Assembly: GCA_037367405.1 (NCBI GenBank)
Contig: JAZKJV010000389.1
Location: forward strand, 1,674,001 to 1,738,000
DNA from: Ottelia alismoides
Lineage: Eukaryota; Streptophyta; Magnoliopsida; Alismatales; Hydrocharitaceae
Direction of reading: 5' to 3'
DNA: 64,000 nucleotides
Shown here: positions 48,522-61,207 of the stretch, one piece after another
How the letters are laid out: every line of letters begins with the position of its first letter
Position numbering within the stretch: position 1 is the stretch's first letter
Made by a program: the position numbers and the translations under genes
Notes under the pieces: model-generated
Seen by the model: only the letters and a program-made list of their open reading frames with translations
Database searches by the model: none
What the model was told of the DNA's origin: nothing

Positions 48522-48917
48522 GACATGGGTGCTCACTATGTGGAGAGTCATATTGACAACATTGAATTTGCATGCACTCTCTTAAATAATGGTTCTTCAA
48601 TCAACCGTCTCCCCTTAGCACTTTATCAAAGATTGGAGTTAGGACCACTTCAGAAATCACGAGAATTACTTTAACTCGCAGACAAATCAATGAAGATGCC
48701 TAAGGGAGAAGTGAAGAATGTAGTTATCTCGATTGAGGGACATGGCTATAAGGTGGACTTCATGGTCCTTGACATGGAAATTCCCAATCATGGGAGAGAA
48801 TCTCTTATCATTCTCAGGCGACCATTCCTTAGGACTATCGGTGCAGCATTTGATTATCAAGCGGGAATGATGAAGTTCCGTTCTTCAGTTGGAGAAATGA
48901 ACCAAGAGATGAAGTAG
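48522..48917 (+). pseudogene. Element H aspartic protease (broken)
   Basis: 'TLLNNGSSINRLPLALYQRL' holds the active-site position, but the catalytic Asp is replaced by Asn (NNGSS instead of D-x-GAS). A stop follows at 'SRELL'. The frame 48690-48917 then reads 'KMPKGEVKNVVI', 'VDFMVLDMEIPNHGRES' and 'ILRRPFLRTIGAAFDY', the Athila-type protease order. Both the lost Asp and the stop would inactivate it. Confidence 0.75.
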
Positions 48918-49500
48918 ATGAAATGGCAGTGACCTGACTCCGAGACCAGCATGAAGTAGTCATCTTGATAGGGAGATTGCAAGATGTTCAACATAGTTGG
49001 GATTTGGAGACATACGCCAGCAGGGCAGAGTGAGACCCTCTCATTTAGGGATAATTTAGTGCACAATGCAGTTTATCAGGTGTTGCTTGATGTTTTGAGA
49101 GATGCATCCTCCTATTCCCTTGATGACCTAGAAATCCCTTTGTATATGTTAGTTCCACCTCCTTTTGAACGGTGCATGGCCATAGATGATGAGTCAGATG
49201 CAGCTTTGGTTGATTACCACATCTCTTTGGTGATGTGACTCCCTACACAGAAGAGTTGGTGTCAAGTACCGCACAGATGGACCCACCTTCATGCAGCATA
49301 CGACCAGATTCAGATGTGATTTAACCGGACTTGATTGATGATACATTACTACTAGAGATGAAGCTTCTCTCTCCTACACTGAAGTATGCCTTTCTTGCAA
49401 GACCCAAAAAGATATTTCATGTCAACATTAGTTCTGACCTGATCTTTGAACAAAGTCTAGGCTTTTAGATGTCTTAGAGGGGAACCGCAAGGCTATAGGT
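48918..49500 (+). other. Protease-to-RT connector of H
   Basis: Short frames, for example 48984-49238 with an acidic segment. Athila-type polyproteins have a variable linker here. Nothing specific is recognised. Confidence 0.4.
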
Positions 49501-49759
49501 TGAACAGTGTCAAATCTTGTGGGGATTAACCCCGCTCTCTACTCACACCACATTTTTGTTGAGGATGATGTAAGTCTTTCCCGTGAGTTCCAATGGAGAT
49601 TAAACCCTAATTTACAGGAATTAGTGAAGAAAGAGGTTAAGAAATGGTGCAATGCATGGTTTCTATACCCTATTTCTAACTCCAAGTGGGTGGTCCCACT
49701 TCATGTTGTCCTGAAGAAGTCAGAAATACATATGGTCACCAACAAGGAGGGGTAGAGAT
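49501..49759 (+). pseudogene. Element H RT, N-terminal part
   Basis: 49507-49755 encodes the start of an Athila-type RT: 'GINPALYSHHIF', 'QWRLNPNLQELVKKEV', 'FLYPISNSKWVVPLHVV'. It breaks at the solo LTR that begins at 49760. The next RT residues resume after 53177. Confidence 0.8.
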
Positions 49760-52700
49760 TGACGAATCGTGGACCTAGCCTTTTAGTGGTGTCGGATTGA
49801 CTATTTCGTTGTAGTCGGATAAATCCGGATCGATTAAAAATTAACCACACAAATCGATTAATCGTCGAATGAGTTTAATATGCAGTTTTATGTTTATTTA
49901 GCCTGGGCAAGCCCCAGGGTCGACTCAAGGAGGCAAAGGAATAGCTCAGGATCAAGTTAGATGGATTAGATTGCGGTTTTTCAAGTGGAATTTTTTTGTA
50001 ATTTTTTATGCGATAAAAATGCCAAATGCAACAATACGGATGAACTAGGTTATTAAGAAAATCAACAACTTAGCCAAATTTAATTTTAATGTGAAATTAA
50101 TCCAAATTGACCAAATTGTATTTTCCCTATAAACCTAATCCAACAACGAATGCAAAATGGATTTTTTTGGAATTTTTGGATTTAAAATGCACAAATGAAT
50201 AATACAAACTTTTTTGGGGTTTTTATGTAATTTTTCGTGCAAATGATATGCAAAAATTATGAAAAATTTACTGGAAGTTAAACATGATGAAATGAAGCTA
50301 CATTAATATTTTTGGATTTTTCTGTCACTTTGTGATTATTTTATGAATTTTTTATTGAAAATAGAGCGACTGTGGGTATTTAATTTCTAATAAATCCACG
50401 AAGTTAAATTATCTAGAGATGGATTTATCTCAAATAGATATTTCAATAAGTAATCTAGGAGAGTTGAAATTTCTCAAAAATCTTATTCGTGTAGTTAATT
50501 AAAAATCAACTATAGAAATTACTCTACAATTTATTTTATGCACAAGACAACTAATTGGACGAAATTTGGATTGTAATTAAAGAACACTTAGAGGCATCAT
50601 CTACAGATTTTTCACAATTTTTGGAGCAATAAATGTATCTGTGCGAATTTCAGAGCAAAAATGGGTAAAATATCACTGATTTGCGATCTCTGAATTTTAA
50701 TAAATAATCGGATGCTCACAAAAATGTAAATAAATAGCCACAAGATAAAGAATTAGTTACTTTACAACATGTTATTTTTCATTAAAAAAATAATGCAATA
50801 CTAATATCCAAATTAACGTTCAAAACCAGGGATCTCTTTGCAAAACAGAAATTAATATGCAACACAATAAAGTATGCCTAAGGGCACTTTTGAAATTACA
50901 AAAACTTGCTGCGGGGGACTATGCAATATTCACAAATATAATAAAAAGGAAATGGACCTTTTCCTTCTTACGCAATCTAGGGCAAGAGGACTTGTGGGCG
51001 GCGCACCAAGGACGCAAGGGCGGCGGTCAGAGGCGGAGCAGGGGCAGCAGCCGGCGGTCACGCACGGGCGTGGAGATGGTTGGACCGCGACGGGGCTGCT
51101 GCGTGGGGAACGTCGATCGGGTGCGCGGAGATGCACGTCAAAGAGGGGAGGCGCGCGGGGGCAGCGGGCCGGACGTTGCGCCTGGGCGGTGCGGCGAGGG
51201 ACGCAGCAGGGAGGTGGTCGCGTGGCGTGCTGGGCTCGGCCACGTGGAGCTGAGGGGCGTCGGCGCGCAAGGGTGCAGCGGGCGGAGTCGGCACTGCACG
51301 GCGGTGCGGGGGTCTGGGACGAGGTGGAGGGGCGGTCGAGCATTGGGACTGGTCCAAGGGCTCGGCGACCGGCGGTCACGCGCGGGCGTGGAAAGGTCAG
51401 GCGACGCGGGGCTCCGAGGGCATCGAGGGCGGAGGTGGAGGTGGAGGCCGCAGGTGCGCGCGGGTGGGCATCACCGGCGAGCGGCGCGAGGAGCGCGAAG
51501 GAGCCATCGGAGCACGGAGGGAGATGCCCGCCAGGGGCAGAGCAGCCATCGACATCGAGGGCGATTGGGGCCGGCCGTACGGTTAGAGGGTGGGCTGGTG
51601 TGGCAGCCAGGGACCTGTTTCTTTTTTTTGTTGTATTTTTTTATTTTTTTATTTTTTTAATTTTTTAATAGAAATAATTGTAGATAGGTGATGAAAGTGT
51701 TGTGATTGTGATGATGTAATGTGGTGATTGTGATGATGATCAACGAGAAACAAAATTGTTAGATAAAAATTGATGAGGAAAAGTAGAGAGATTTACCTGT
51801 GACGGGTGGATGTTGTCGCATGTGGGGGAGGAGAATATCTTCGACTCCGATGATTGTCGCTTCAAGGATATGGTGGCCTCCGAAGCTTGAGCAGCTTCCT
51901 GTGAAGGATGACTATGACGAAGTGGTTAATACCACCTCGAATCTCGCCGTGGAGAGGTCGTTGCTCGAGGATGATGTTAGGTCGCTGTCACCGACGGGAA
52001 CACTCCAAGCTCGCTCTCTTTTCGTTGGAATACGAAATGGTGGATGATGAACAATGGAGGAGGGGATGAGAATATAAAGAGGAGGAAGGAGTTGGAAAAG
52101 AGATGGAGAAAGTGGAGAAAATGGGGAGTTATTGGCTTGGAGTGAAAGAAAAGTAAGGGGAGAAGAGGTAAAAGGGAGATTAAATAATAAATTAATAAAA
52201 TAATATAATTAGGCTACATAAAATAATTAAAATAGTAATAATAAAATAATAGTAAAAATAAATTCGAAAATAATAAAATAAAGGGTTGACATGTGGCGGC
52301 TCCAGGAGCTGCCACATGTCGCTCCTAGAAAATTCAAAAGTTAAATGTAAATAAAAATAAAAAAGAAATAACAAAAAGGATTAAATCAAAAAGTGGTTAT
52401 ACGAATGTTGCCCGTCTCAACGAGATCTACAACTTTCGTGAAGGGCAAAAAATCAAAAGAAGTCATATGTACAAAATGTATTTTTGGGCGGTACGTTATA
52501 GATATAAAATACCGCATTTTATCTTTTGTTTTTTTTGTCATTTTTAAAAGAGAGAAAAATCAAAATAAAAATAGAGAAAATATAAAAAGAATATTTACAA
52601 CTTAATATTTTTTTTGATTTTTTAATAATTAAGAAAATAAAAGTATAAAATACAGGGGCAAAAAGGTCAATATGTACAATATACAAAAGGGGCCAAAACC

Positions 52701-53177
52701 CATGTTTTGCATACGAGCTCCGATTTTAATGAAATTAGTCTTGTTTTGAAGGTCTTTGAATGTATATTACTTTAAAAGTGAGTAGACCTAATTCAGAGGT
52801 TGTATGAGAGAGATACGTGCATTTTAAGGCTCCTAGTTTCAAACTTGGATTGGGGTTTTATTGGTCAATTTACAAGTTAGTATTTTTTTGATATTTTTCC
52901 TTTATTAGTGTCAGTCATATATACACTATAAAGTAGGTTTTATTGAATTCGGAGTTAGTATAAAATATATACAAATAGGGTATTTTCGCTAATATACAGG
53001 TGAATATTTACAAGTGAATTTGGCTTCTTATTTAATGCAAATATGAATGCTAAAATGCAGATTTTAATCTTGCATGCATGAATGCTAATTTTACAAGATA
53101 AGGGGAAATATGCTGCTATTTACTCAGGAACAAGACTCTATTTTCAACTTTTAGAGTGATGAATCATGGATTCATCA
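49760..53177 (-). mobile_element. Solo LTR F inside H's RT
   Basis: A 3418-bp LTR in minus orientation, TGACGAATCG at the left and 'ggattcatca' at the right. It is flanked by gagat (49755-49759) and tagat (53178-53182), a 5-bp duplication with one mismatch. Its reverse complement aligns with H's LTR, and its minus-strand start (TGATGAATCCATGATTCATC) matches the LTR at 62917. It has no internal region, so it is a solo LTR left by LTR-LTR recombination. A very G+C-rich segment (about 50985-51620) is open in several overlapping frames, a composition effect and not evidence of coding. Confidence 0.8.
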
Positions 53178-54300
53178 TAGATCATGACACGAATACCCAT
53201 GTCATGGCTCGTCTGTGTCAACTACAGGTGCTCGAAGGCCACGATCAAGTAAGACCCTTTCCATTGTCATTCATTGATCAGATTTTGGAGAGATTAGTAG
53301 GGAAAGTGTTCATTTTTTCTTGATTGGTATTCAGGATACAATTAGGCAACCATCGCTCCCGAGACCAGGAAAAGACAACCTTCACATATCCATTCGGCAC
53401 TTACGCTTTCAGGCGCATGCCATTCAGGCTCTGTAAAGCCCAGGGAACATTTCACTGGTGCACGATCTTCATATTTACCAAGATGGTGGGAGATTTCTTG
53501 GAGGTTTTCATGGATGACTTCTCAGTCCATGGTTATTCCTTTGATACATGTTTAGCACACTTGGACCGAGTCTTCAAGAGGTGTAGAGGGTGAATCTGGT
53601 ATATCCCTAGGAGAAAAGCCATTTCAAGGTGACAGAGGGTATCGTGTTGGGACACATCATCTCCAAAAAAGGAATGGAGGTGGACCCTACAAATGTGGAT
53701 GTAATCAAGAAACTTAATCAACCAACCAACGTAAAGTCACTGAGGTCTTTCTTAGGGCATGTTGGATTCTAGAGGAGATTCATTCAAGATTTGTTTAAGA
53801 TTTCCTACACACTGACTGAGCTCTTAGGAAAAGACACATAGTTCATTGTACATCACAAGTGTCTAGAGTCCTTTGAGTTCATTAAAAATAAGATTTGTGA
53901 CTCGCCTAACATACAAGCTCCTAACTGGTCTCTTCACTTTGAGATCTTGACTAACGCTTCAGATTTTGCTATAGATGAGGCAAGAAGTTATTCCTTATGC
54001 AATTCACAATGAGAGCAAAGTTTTGGACCTGCACAGAAAAACTATACCTTGACTGTAAAAGAAAATGCTCGCAGTAGTACGGGCCCTTGAGAAGTTCGTG
54101 TCTAATGTTTTGGACTCTAAGGTGACAATCTTTACTGATTACACATCAATCAAGTACTTAATGGAAAAGAAGGGCGCGAAGGTGCTCTTCTTAGGTGGAT
54201 TTTGCTTCCTCAAGAGTTTGACTTGGAGATTAAGGATAAACCTAGAGTGAAGAATGGTGTGACTGATCATATTTATCAAATAGAGTTGAAGGATTCTCCT
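53178..54300 (+). pseudogene. Element H RT C-terminal part and RNase H
   Basis: RT resumes with 'CVNYRCSKATIK' and 'PLSFIDQILERLVGK'. The frame 53324-53593 follows, with 'QEKTTFTYPFGTYAFRRMP' and the catalytic 'VFMDDFSVHG'. Worn thumb sequence comes next, then RNase H: 54065-54250 has 'MLAVVRALEKFVSNVLDSK' and 'IFTDYTSIKYLMEKKGAK'. Several stops and shifts separate the blocks. Order and motifs match Athila-type pol. Confidence 0.78.
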
Positions 54301-54478
54301 TACACTGAGCGGATGAGTCAATTTGTGTTGTTGACTTGCTTCTGTGGTCCAACATGGTGAACTATCTTGTCTCCAAGAAGGTTTCTTGTGGTCGGAATAG
54401 GAGCAATATTGACTGATTGAATTCAAATTCGAGGAGATACCACTGGGATGATCCATTCCTTTTCATTGAAGGATTAGA

Positions 54479-54911
54479 TTGTGTCTAGAGAGTGTCCTCA
54501 CATATTGTCATTCCCTTGAGGCTGGAGGACACCATTTGGGAAAGAGAACTGCACACAAGGTAATTCAATGTGGATTTTATTGGCCGAGCATGTATAGAGA
54601 TGCCTTTGAATTTGTACAGTTGTGTCCGATTGTCAGAGGATGGGAGGGAATGTTGGATATAGAGATTAGACGCCCATGCAATCTATTATTTTCTGTGATG
54701 TTTTTGACACATGGTGCGTAGATTTTATGGGTCCCTTTCCCAATAGCCATGCACATGAGTACATCTTGTTAGCAGTTGACTACTTATTTAGGTGGGTGGA
54801 GGCTATCCCAACCCAAGCCACAAACAATAAGATTGTTTGTAAGTTTGTGAAGGATCATATCATTGCTGGGTTTGAGGTCCCAAAATTGTTTATTTTTGAT
54901 GTGGGTAGAGT
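54479..54911 (+). pseudogene. Element H integrase, N-terminal half
   Basis: The zinc-binding region is at 54479-54721 ('YCHSLEAGGHHLGKRTAHK', 'CGFYWPSMYRDAFEFVQLC'), but one expected Cys of the HHCC set appears replaced. The catalytic core starts at 54676-54904 with '[20 protein letters not shown]' and '[17 protein letters not shown]'. It stops at 'FIFDVG', close to the second catalytic Asp, where element E is inserted (54912). Confidence 0.78.
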
Positions 54912-57900
54912 TGAAGAAGATCTTGCGGAGGTCTAGAGATCTCACAAGGCGAGAAATCCAGTCGTCGAGTTGACCTCATACGAAACCCTGCTTCAAACAA
55001 CAATTAACCCACAACAATGATCAAACAATGAAAAGCAAGTGCGGGGTTAAAATTTATTATAACTCTACAACAAAGATGTGTATAGGTGCAAGTATGTGTA
55101 GAGTGTCGAACACAGGGAACAAGCAGGTGGATCAGGGCAGAAAATGCACAAAAATGACTATGATGTATGTGTCTATCTCAGTGCTATTTTTTGTGTGTTT
55201 TTAATTTTTAATTTATTTTATTTTATTTTAAATTTTACATTTTTATATTTTGATTATTAATTTTCTAGTTTTATAGTTTCTTTTTATATTTTATATTTTA
55301 TCTTTTCTTTTTCTTTTAATAAAAATATAAAGCTATAAGAGGGTATATATACAATACAAGTAAGAGAGAGATAATGTATATATAAAAATAGGTAAAAATA
55401 AGAAAAATATAGGAAATGAAATCTTTTAGGGTTTTCTATAATTTCTTACTTTTTTTAATATTTTTATGATATTTTGCTAATTTTTCTATATTTTAAAGTC
55501 AAAAATACCCAAAACAGGGTTTAAAATAAATACCTGAATCTAAATTAGAGATGAAAAATATCAAACAGTAACCAAAATTATCCAAATTAATTTTAAAATA
55601 AAGATAATAAATGAAAGAAAATTCAGAAATAGAGATTATATTTTTGTGATTTTATAATGATTTTTTTATTTTTATAAAAGTTTTAGGGGTTTTTCAATTT
55701 TTATGAAATTTTTTATGTCTTTTAGTGATTTTTGGTATGAAGTTGTAAAATACTTTATTAAATATAAAATATATTTTTTTGGAATTTTTCAAGAAGGTTT
55801 TCTAATTTTTATGTATTTTCTACTGTAAACAGGGTAAAAAGGGTTTTTTTATTTTTTATAAATAATAAAATGCTTAAAAATGTAAAATAAAAATATGTGT
55901 GATAGAGCAATGCAACATGAAGTTTTGTTTACTTTTATGGATTTTTTTAGAGATTTTTAGATGCATAAAATAAATACTAGAAACAAAGAGAAGTTACACT
56001 TCTAGCAGGGGTATTTTTGTAATTACTGAATATTTAAATTACATGACCAATCATAAATGAACAAAATCCTAGGGACTTTCTTACAAAATTGCCAAAGCTC
56101 ATGTGGCAGGCACAGGAGCCTGGCAAGGACTAAATTGCAAATACCAAAAATCTGGGGGGGATAATTCCTAATTTTTTCAAAAATATATAACTACATTACA
56201 AAAGTTTCTGAACTAATATGAAATAACAAGACTAGCGAGGCTCCCCTCACAAAATGCCCAAACATCACGTGCTCCAGTTACGTGAGATGACGTGGTCGGG
56301 GACCGAAATGCGATAATGGAAATTTCGGGGGCCTATATACAAATGATAAAAAATGAAATACACGGCAAATGAAAGATTGAGTCTTCAATACTAAATACAA
56401 AAATTGTGTGGGCTAAAAATGTAAAATACCCACGTGCATGATCCGACGGCAGATATGTGTCCACTTGCCACGTGTCGGTCTCCTGGTGTGTGATACCGAT
56501 TCACGATCCGACGGTCTGGATTAGATCGCCCAAAGACGATCAACGGCCGGTGTACAACTAGATTGGATGACTCACGATCAAACTGGGGGGGCGACCCTAA
56601 TCAGACGGTGGATAGAGGAAAGGGAAGAACATGGAAGCTCCTCCGACGAGGCGAACTTCCTTGTCTCCGATCCTCCTCCTCCGTGGACTTCCGAGGCTCC
56701 AAAATGGCTGAGTACCTCCCAGAGGTGATCCTCTATGTACTAGCGACTCCAAGACTCCCCGGTGATGGCCGGAGGGTGAGTTAGAGGCAGTGGAGTGAAG
56801 ACTCTCCAGGTACCTCCGCCGGCCTTCAAAATGAGATCCAACGGGCTTTGTAATCCCAAGACCTACAAAAATGAGTGAAAGGGTCAAGGGCAAAATGCCT
56901 TGACCCCGCAACATGGCAGAATGGGCTGGGGGTGTGAAATAGGAGCTCGCCGGAGCAAGCTCCAGTAAGGTGGTGGCGAAGGTGATTGGTAGGGTGGTCG
57001 TCAAAAAGAAAGATGGGGATCCATTCCTAGGACTACTGGTGTGCGAAAAATACAAGAAAAAAAGTTATAAAAGGACCTCGATGGCTGGAAAAGCCAGAGA
57101 TGTACCTCACGGCCAACGACCAGAGATGGTGGCGGAGCCGCTCCTCGGCCTACCTAACTCCGCCTCCAAGGAGCCAGAGAGCTCCCTGTCACCTTGCTCG
57201 GTCCATGGCTCGAAGAAGGGATGCCAGGCTGGTCAAAAGAGGGTTCATAGAGAAAGGGAAAGAGATGGAGGTTTTTGTATAGCAAAGTCGAGGGGCTCCA
57301 AAGATCGACGCGGTGGCAGCGATCCAATGGCCAAGGAAAGATATGGGCGAGTATCCTCGATGAATGGAGAAGAAAAGTCAAGAAGGCGTCGACATGAGAT
57401 GCTGCAAGGAACGCCCTCTAAAAAAATGAGAAAACGGGGGAAAACCAAGGTCCGACAATGAACAGGAGGCGGGTCAGAGAGTTGACAACCAGGAAAATCC
57501 TGGAAAAATGATTTGTAAAATAAAATAAAAATAATAAATGATTTTATTAATTTTAGGTTATTAAATGAAAAATATTTATTATTTTTTGAAGTATTTTATT
57601 ATGATTCTTATTTATTTTTAAGAGCTTTAAAATTACAAGTTCCTTTTTAAGGGCTATATATAGGTATGTTTATCTATATATTTTAATGTTTTATTTTTAT
57701 TGTGTATATTTTTGATATTATTAATTTGGTTTATTATTTTATATTTTTATAACCTAGTTTTATACACTTAAATATATTTTTATTTTTTATGGTTTAAAAT
57801 ATTCAAATAAATAAATAGATGTATTATCTATATAGTATAGATATAGGTCTTTTACTTACGTATTGTATACAAGTACTTTATTTTTATGTTTTATTTAGTG

Positions 57901-58641
57901 TTTTATTACTGTGTTAATGTGTACATATATTATAAATAATAATTAGAAAATTATAAAAATATTAAATTATAAAAATAATGAATAATAAATAAAATGAATA
58001 TTTAGTCGGTATAAGTATACAATAGGGGTCTAAAACCTAACATTCAAATAGTAACTCCAAAAAATTATGAAACCACCTTTATTAAATAGCTTATTAAAAA
58101 TTATATATAATTAAAGGATTTTGATATATTTTGAATTTTATTTGAGAGATATGGGTCTGGGAAATTGGGATTTTGGATTCTTATTCAAACTGTAACTTTT
58201 TTATCTGTATATTATTTTTGTATGAAATTAATTTGTATTTTTCTATATTTTATTATCTACAACTTTTATGGTAAAATTTCTTTATTTGAGGTATAAAAAA
58301 TGGAACTAAAAATAGGTCTCAAAAATGAATAAAGAATGAATAAATTAAATAGGAAACTTATTGTATTTTGGCCCTTATCATCCCCTACTTTATTCCTTGC
58401 CGACCTAGTCATCGAGATGCCTAGGTCTCGGGATTTAGGATCATAAAATATTTTCAATATTTTATTTGTTTTCTTTTATTTTATTTATTATATAATTGTG
58501 ACATTAAAAATTGTATTTTATACATATTTTGTACAATAATGCACGAATGCTAAAATGCATGAATTAAGGGCATTTACACACATTTGCTAGGGTTTTTAAG
58601 GCCAAAATGTAGAATAAATATGATGAAATGGAGATTCATCA
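54912..58641 (-). repeat. 3' LTR of Gypsy element E
   Basis: A 3730-bp LTR on the minus strand. Its minus-strand start TGATGAATCTCCATTTCATC matches D's LTR start, and its end '...gatcttcttca' resembles D's '...atcttcgatca'. It directly abuts a polypurine tract. A G+C-richer segment at about 56560-57450 is open in overlapping frames (for example 56970-57461 and 56597-57055), which I do not accept as genes. It interrupts the integrase of H; the left flank is agagt. Confidence 0.75.
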
Positions 58642-58652
58642 TCCCCCTATAC
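58642..58652 (-). promoter_or_regulatory. Polypurine tract of element E
   Basis: The minus strand reads GTATAGGGGGA, directly before the LTR start TGATGAATC. The eleven bases match the ends of the repeated hairpins upstream, so the repeated motif looks like a multiplied PPT. Confidence 0.82.
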
Positions 58653-60600
58653 TTGCCTTTGCTAGTCCCTAGCAAACACTTATGCAATAAGTGCAGAAAA
58701 GAAAAACAAACAAAAGAAAAAGAAAATGGATTAAGTTTAATTATCAAACTTGTCCTGACAAAATCAATGTTTAGAGCTCAAGTCTGATCTTTGGAACTTT
58801 AGTGCGGGTGGAATCTTAATGGGAATCGGATTTCAAATCCAACAGCCTTCGAGAATCCTAAAACTCTACTCAAGTCTCCACAATGGCCAGGTCAGAATAC
58901 TTCAACTCTTACGCAAACCCTTACGACTATGAATTTGTCTTCTACAATGTAAGTGATAGTGGCTCTCCCCAACTGAAATGACAAAGAGACTGAATTCCCT
59001 TCTAAGTTCAAGTAGTGTATCCCTTTCAACAACTCCTTTCTCGAGGAGCGGTGTATTCCCTTCTAAGTTCAAGTGACAACCAGCTCAAGAGGAGGGGGTG
59101 AAGAGAAGAATGGACGGTAGCCAGTGTAGCTACCTATCCTAGGATGCAAGATCAGTGTAGTCAAGTCATCCAGCTGCAAGCTCACATGATTTGACTTTGA
59201 AGCTCAAGCTTGCTTATTTTCTATACAACATATTTACAATCTGGCAGACATTTTTATTTTTATTCAGGCCTGCCCACTTTTTTGGAGCTTTTTTGCTTTT
59301 CCCCCCCTTTTCATTTCTTTTTTTAAATACTATTTATAGCAGCATATACATAAGGAGTTTTTCCTCTTGAGCCAGTAGACTATTACTCTTTTGAATCTTT
59401 ATTGCAACCCACACTCACCTGTCTTCAAAATTCATCATTACTGGATGGGTTGGGGTGCACTTCCCTCCCTAGAGGAGGACAAATGTTTCCACTCGTGTGT
59501 GTCTGATACATGCAAATCCAATCCCCTCACCACTCCAACTGAGTTGAACCAAGTGAAAGGTGCAGGTGTCCAAGTTAGGTCATTATCAACAAGTGTCGTG
59601 CGTGTGCTCCGAAATACTCTACATAGGCAGTCAAGAATCCATTGAACCATGTCTCCTGATCCTTAAAGAATTAAGTCAACTAGACTTGAAGTACCTCAAT
59701 TCCAGCTCCTATAAGGTTCCTATTAATTAGGTAGATTTAAGGTCAAACAAAGCTCCAATCTTTGGATTTTACTTAGACTTGTTCAATAATTAAATTCAAT
59801 ACGAAAAATGATAATGCTATGTAAAAAAGCAGAAAAATATTTTTGTGATGTAATTTTCAAAGATTTTACACTTTTTATGGATTTTTGAAAAGGATGGCGC
59901 ATATGCATTTTTTTGTATTTTCAAAAAGGTTTTTCAAATGTTTTTGTTATTTTTACCTTTCAAATGTTTTTGTGATTTTTGAAAATAAAAGATTTTGGAT
60001 AAAAATTAGGTCAAAATATTTACACGGGGATTCATCTTATTTTTACAAGAGTTAAGTTTTAAGAATTTACAAGGGTAAGTGGTCAATTTTATAAATAATT
60101 ATATAAAGAATTTTAGTGTGATGTATACATTCCTCAAACTTATTTGAAAAATGTTTTTCAAATAATTTAAAAACTATAGTCCAAGATAATTTTTACAAAT
60201 ATTTTTTACAAACATGTATACAAATTTGAAAATCATTTTGCAAAGGTTTGTCAAACAATATATATATATAGATTTTTCAAATATTTTTGCAACTGTTTTC
60301 CAAATCGATTGCAAATAGTTTTTCAAACATTTTTATTTCACAAAAATAAAATAAATTTTGCAAACAAAATGTTTTTACAAAGGTTAAAAATATTGAACAA
60401 AATATTTTCCAAATAGTTTCCGAAGATTTTACAAAAAGATTTTCAAACTATTTTTCAAACATTTTGCAAAGAACATTTTAACCTGATTTATTAATCAAAA
60501 AAATTGAGGAATAATAGACATCTTTTTATTAAATGAATTTAATTAGTGTTTTTAGCCATATTTATTAATAAAAATATGAAAATACGAGTTATGGCTAAAG
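58653..60600 (-). other. AT-rich tract and tail of element E
   Basis: Counterpart of D's tail in reverse. It includes a short duplication of 'attcccttctaagttcaagt' (near 58993 and 59053). A stretch with many 'tttgcaaa' and 'ttttcaaa' words (about 59820-60490) corresponds to 39330-39700. No coding is supported. Confidence 0.65.
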
Positions 60601-60749
60601 TATATACGGAGTATATACGACCCCCTATACTTAGCTTGAGCTATGTCCTCATAAATCAAAGAGAAAAAGAGAAGACATAACTTGTACTAAGTATAGGAAA
60701 ATCCAATGAATAAATGAACGAAGAAATGAACGAATAAGAAGTTGACCGT

Positions 60750-60785
60750 CCCCCTATACTTAGGATCAAATAATCCTAAGTATAG
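60750..60785 (-). other. Hairpin with G-run (E), perfect
   Basis: Perfect 13-bp stem CTATACTTAGGAT / ATCCTAAGTATAG with a 6-base loop (60767-60772). The C-run just before it becomes the G-run on the minus strand. Confidence 0.85.
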
Positions 60786-60847
60786 CAGATTGTACACAAA
60801 CCAGGGAGGGTCAAGGGTAGGAATGAACAGATCGTACTCAGACTGTC

Positions 60848-60883
60848 TCCCCTATACTTAGGGTAAGATATCCCTGAGTATAG
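60848..60883 (-). other. Hairpin with G-run (E)
   Basis: 12-bp stem CTATACTTAGGG / CCCTGAGTATAG with one mismatch and an 8-base loop. Confidence 0.78.
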
Positions 60884-61095
60884 ACAAGAAGGGGAGACAA
60901 TGGAGAGGATCACAGAATAGAAGAACTCGGGGTGCACACCCCCATACTTAGGACAAAGTACATCCTAATTACAGAAGACTGCCAACAAGGGGCGACACCT
61001 TTTCGGTAGAAAAATAAAATAGAAAAGGAAAAGAAGAAAAGAAGAAAAGAGATTAAAAGATGGAAGAAGAAATCCGAGAGAATGTATACACCACT

Positions 61096-61132
61096 CCCCT
61101 TATACTTAGGGTAAAAGAAGCCCTAAGTATAG
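61096..61132 (-). other. Hairpin with G-run (E)
   Basis: Perfect 11-bp stem TATACTTAGGG / CCCTAAGTATA with a 9-base loop, preceded by 'cccct'. Confidence 0.78.
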
Positions 61133-61207
61133 GCAACAATAGGAGTGATGAAACGAAACGATGAACACTCGGCTCATCCACCCCCTATACTTAGGACAAA
61201 GTACGCC

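Noticed and set aside
50857..51668. Overlapping plus- and minus-strand ORFs of 100-267 codons
   Set aside because: They lie in a very G+C-rich segment of solo LTR F where stop codons are rare in every frame. The peptides are Arg/Gly/Ala-rich with no recognisable domain.
56597..57461. ORFs of 152 and 163 codons on opposite strands
   Set aside because: Both fall in the G+C-richer part of E's LTR and overlap. No motif supports either one.
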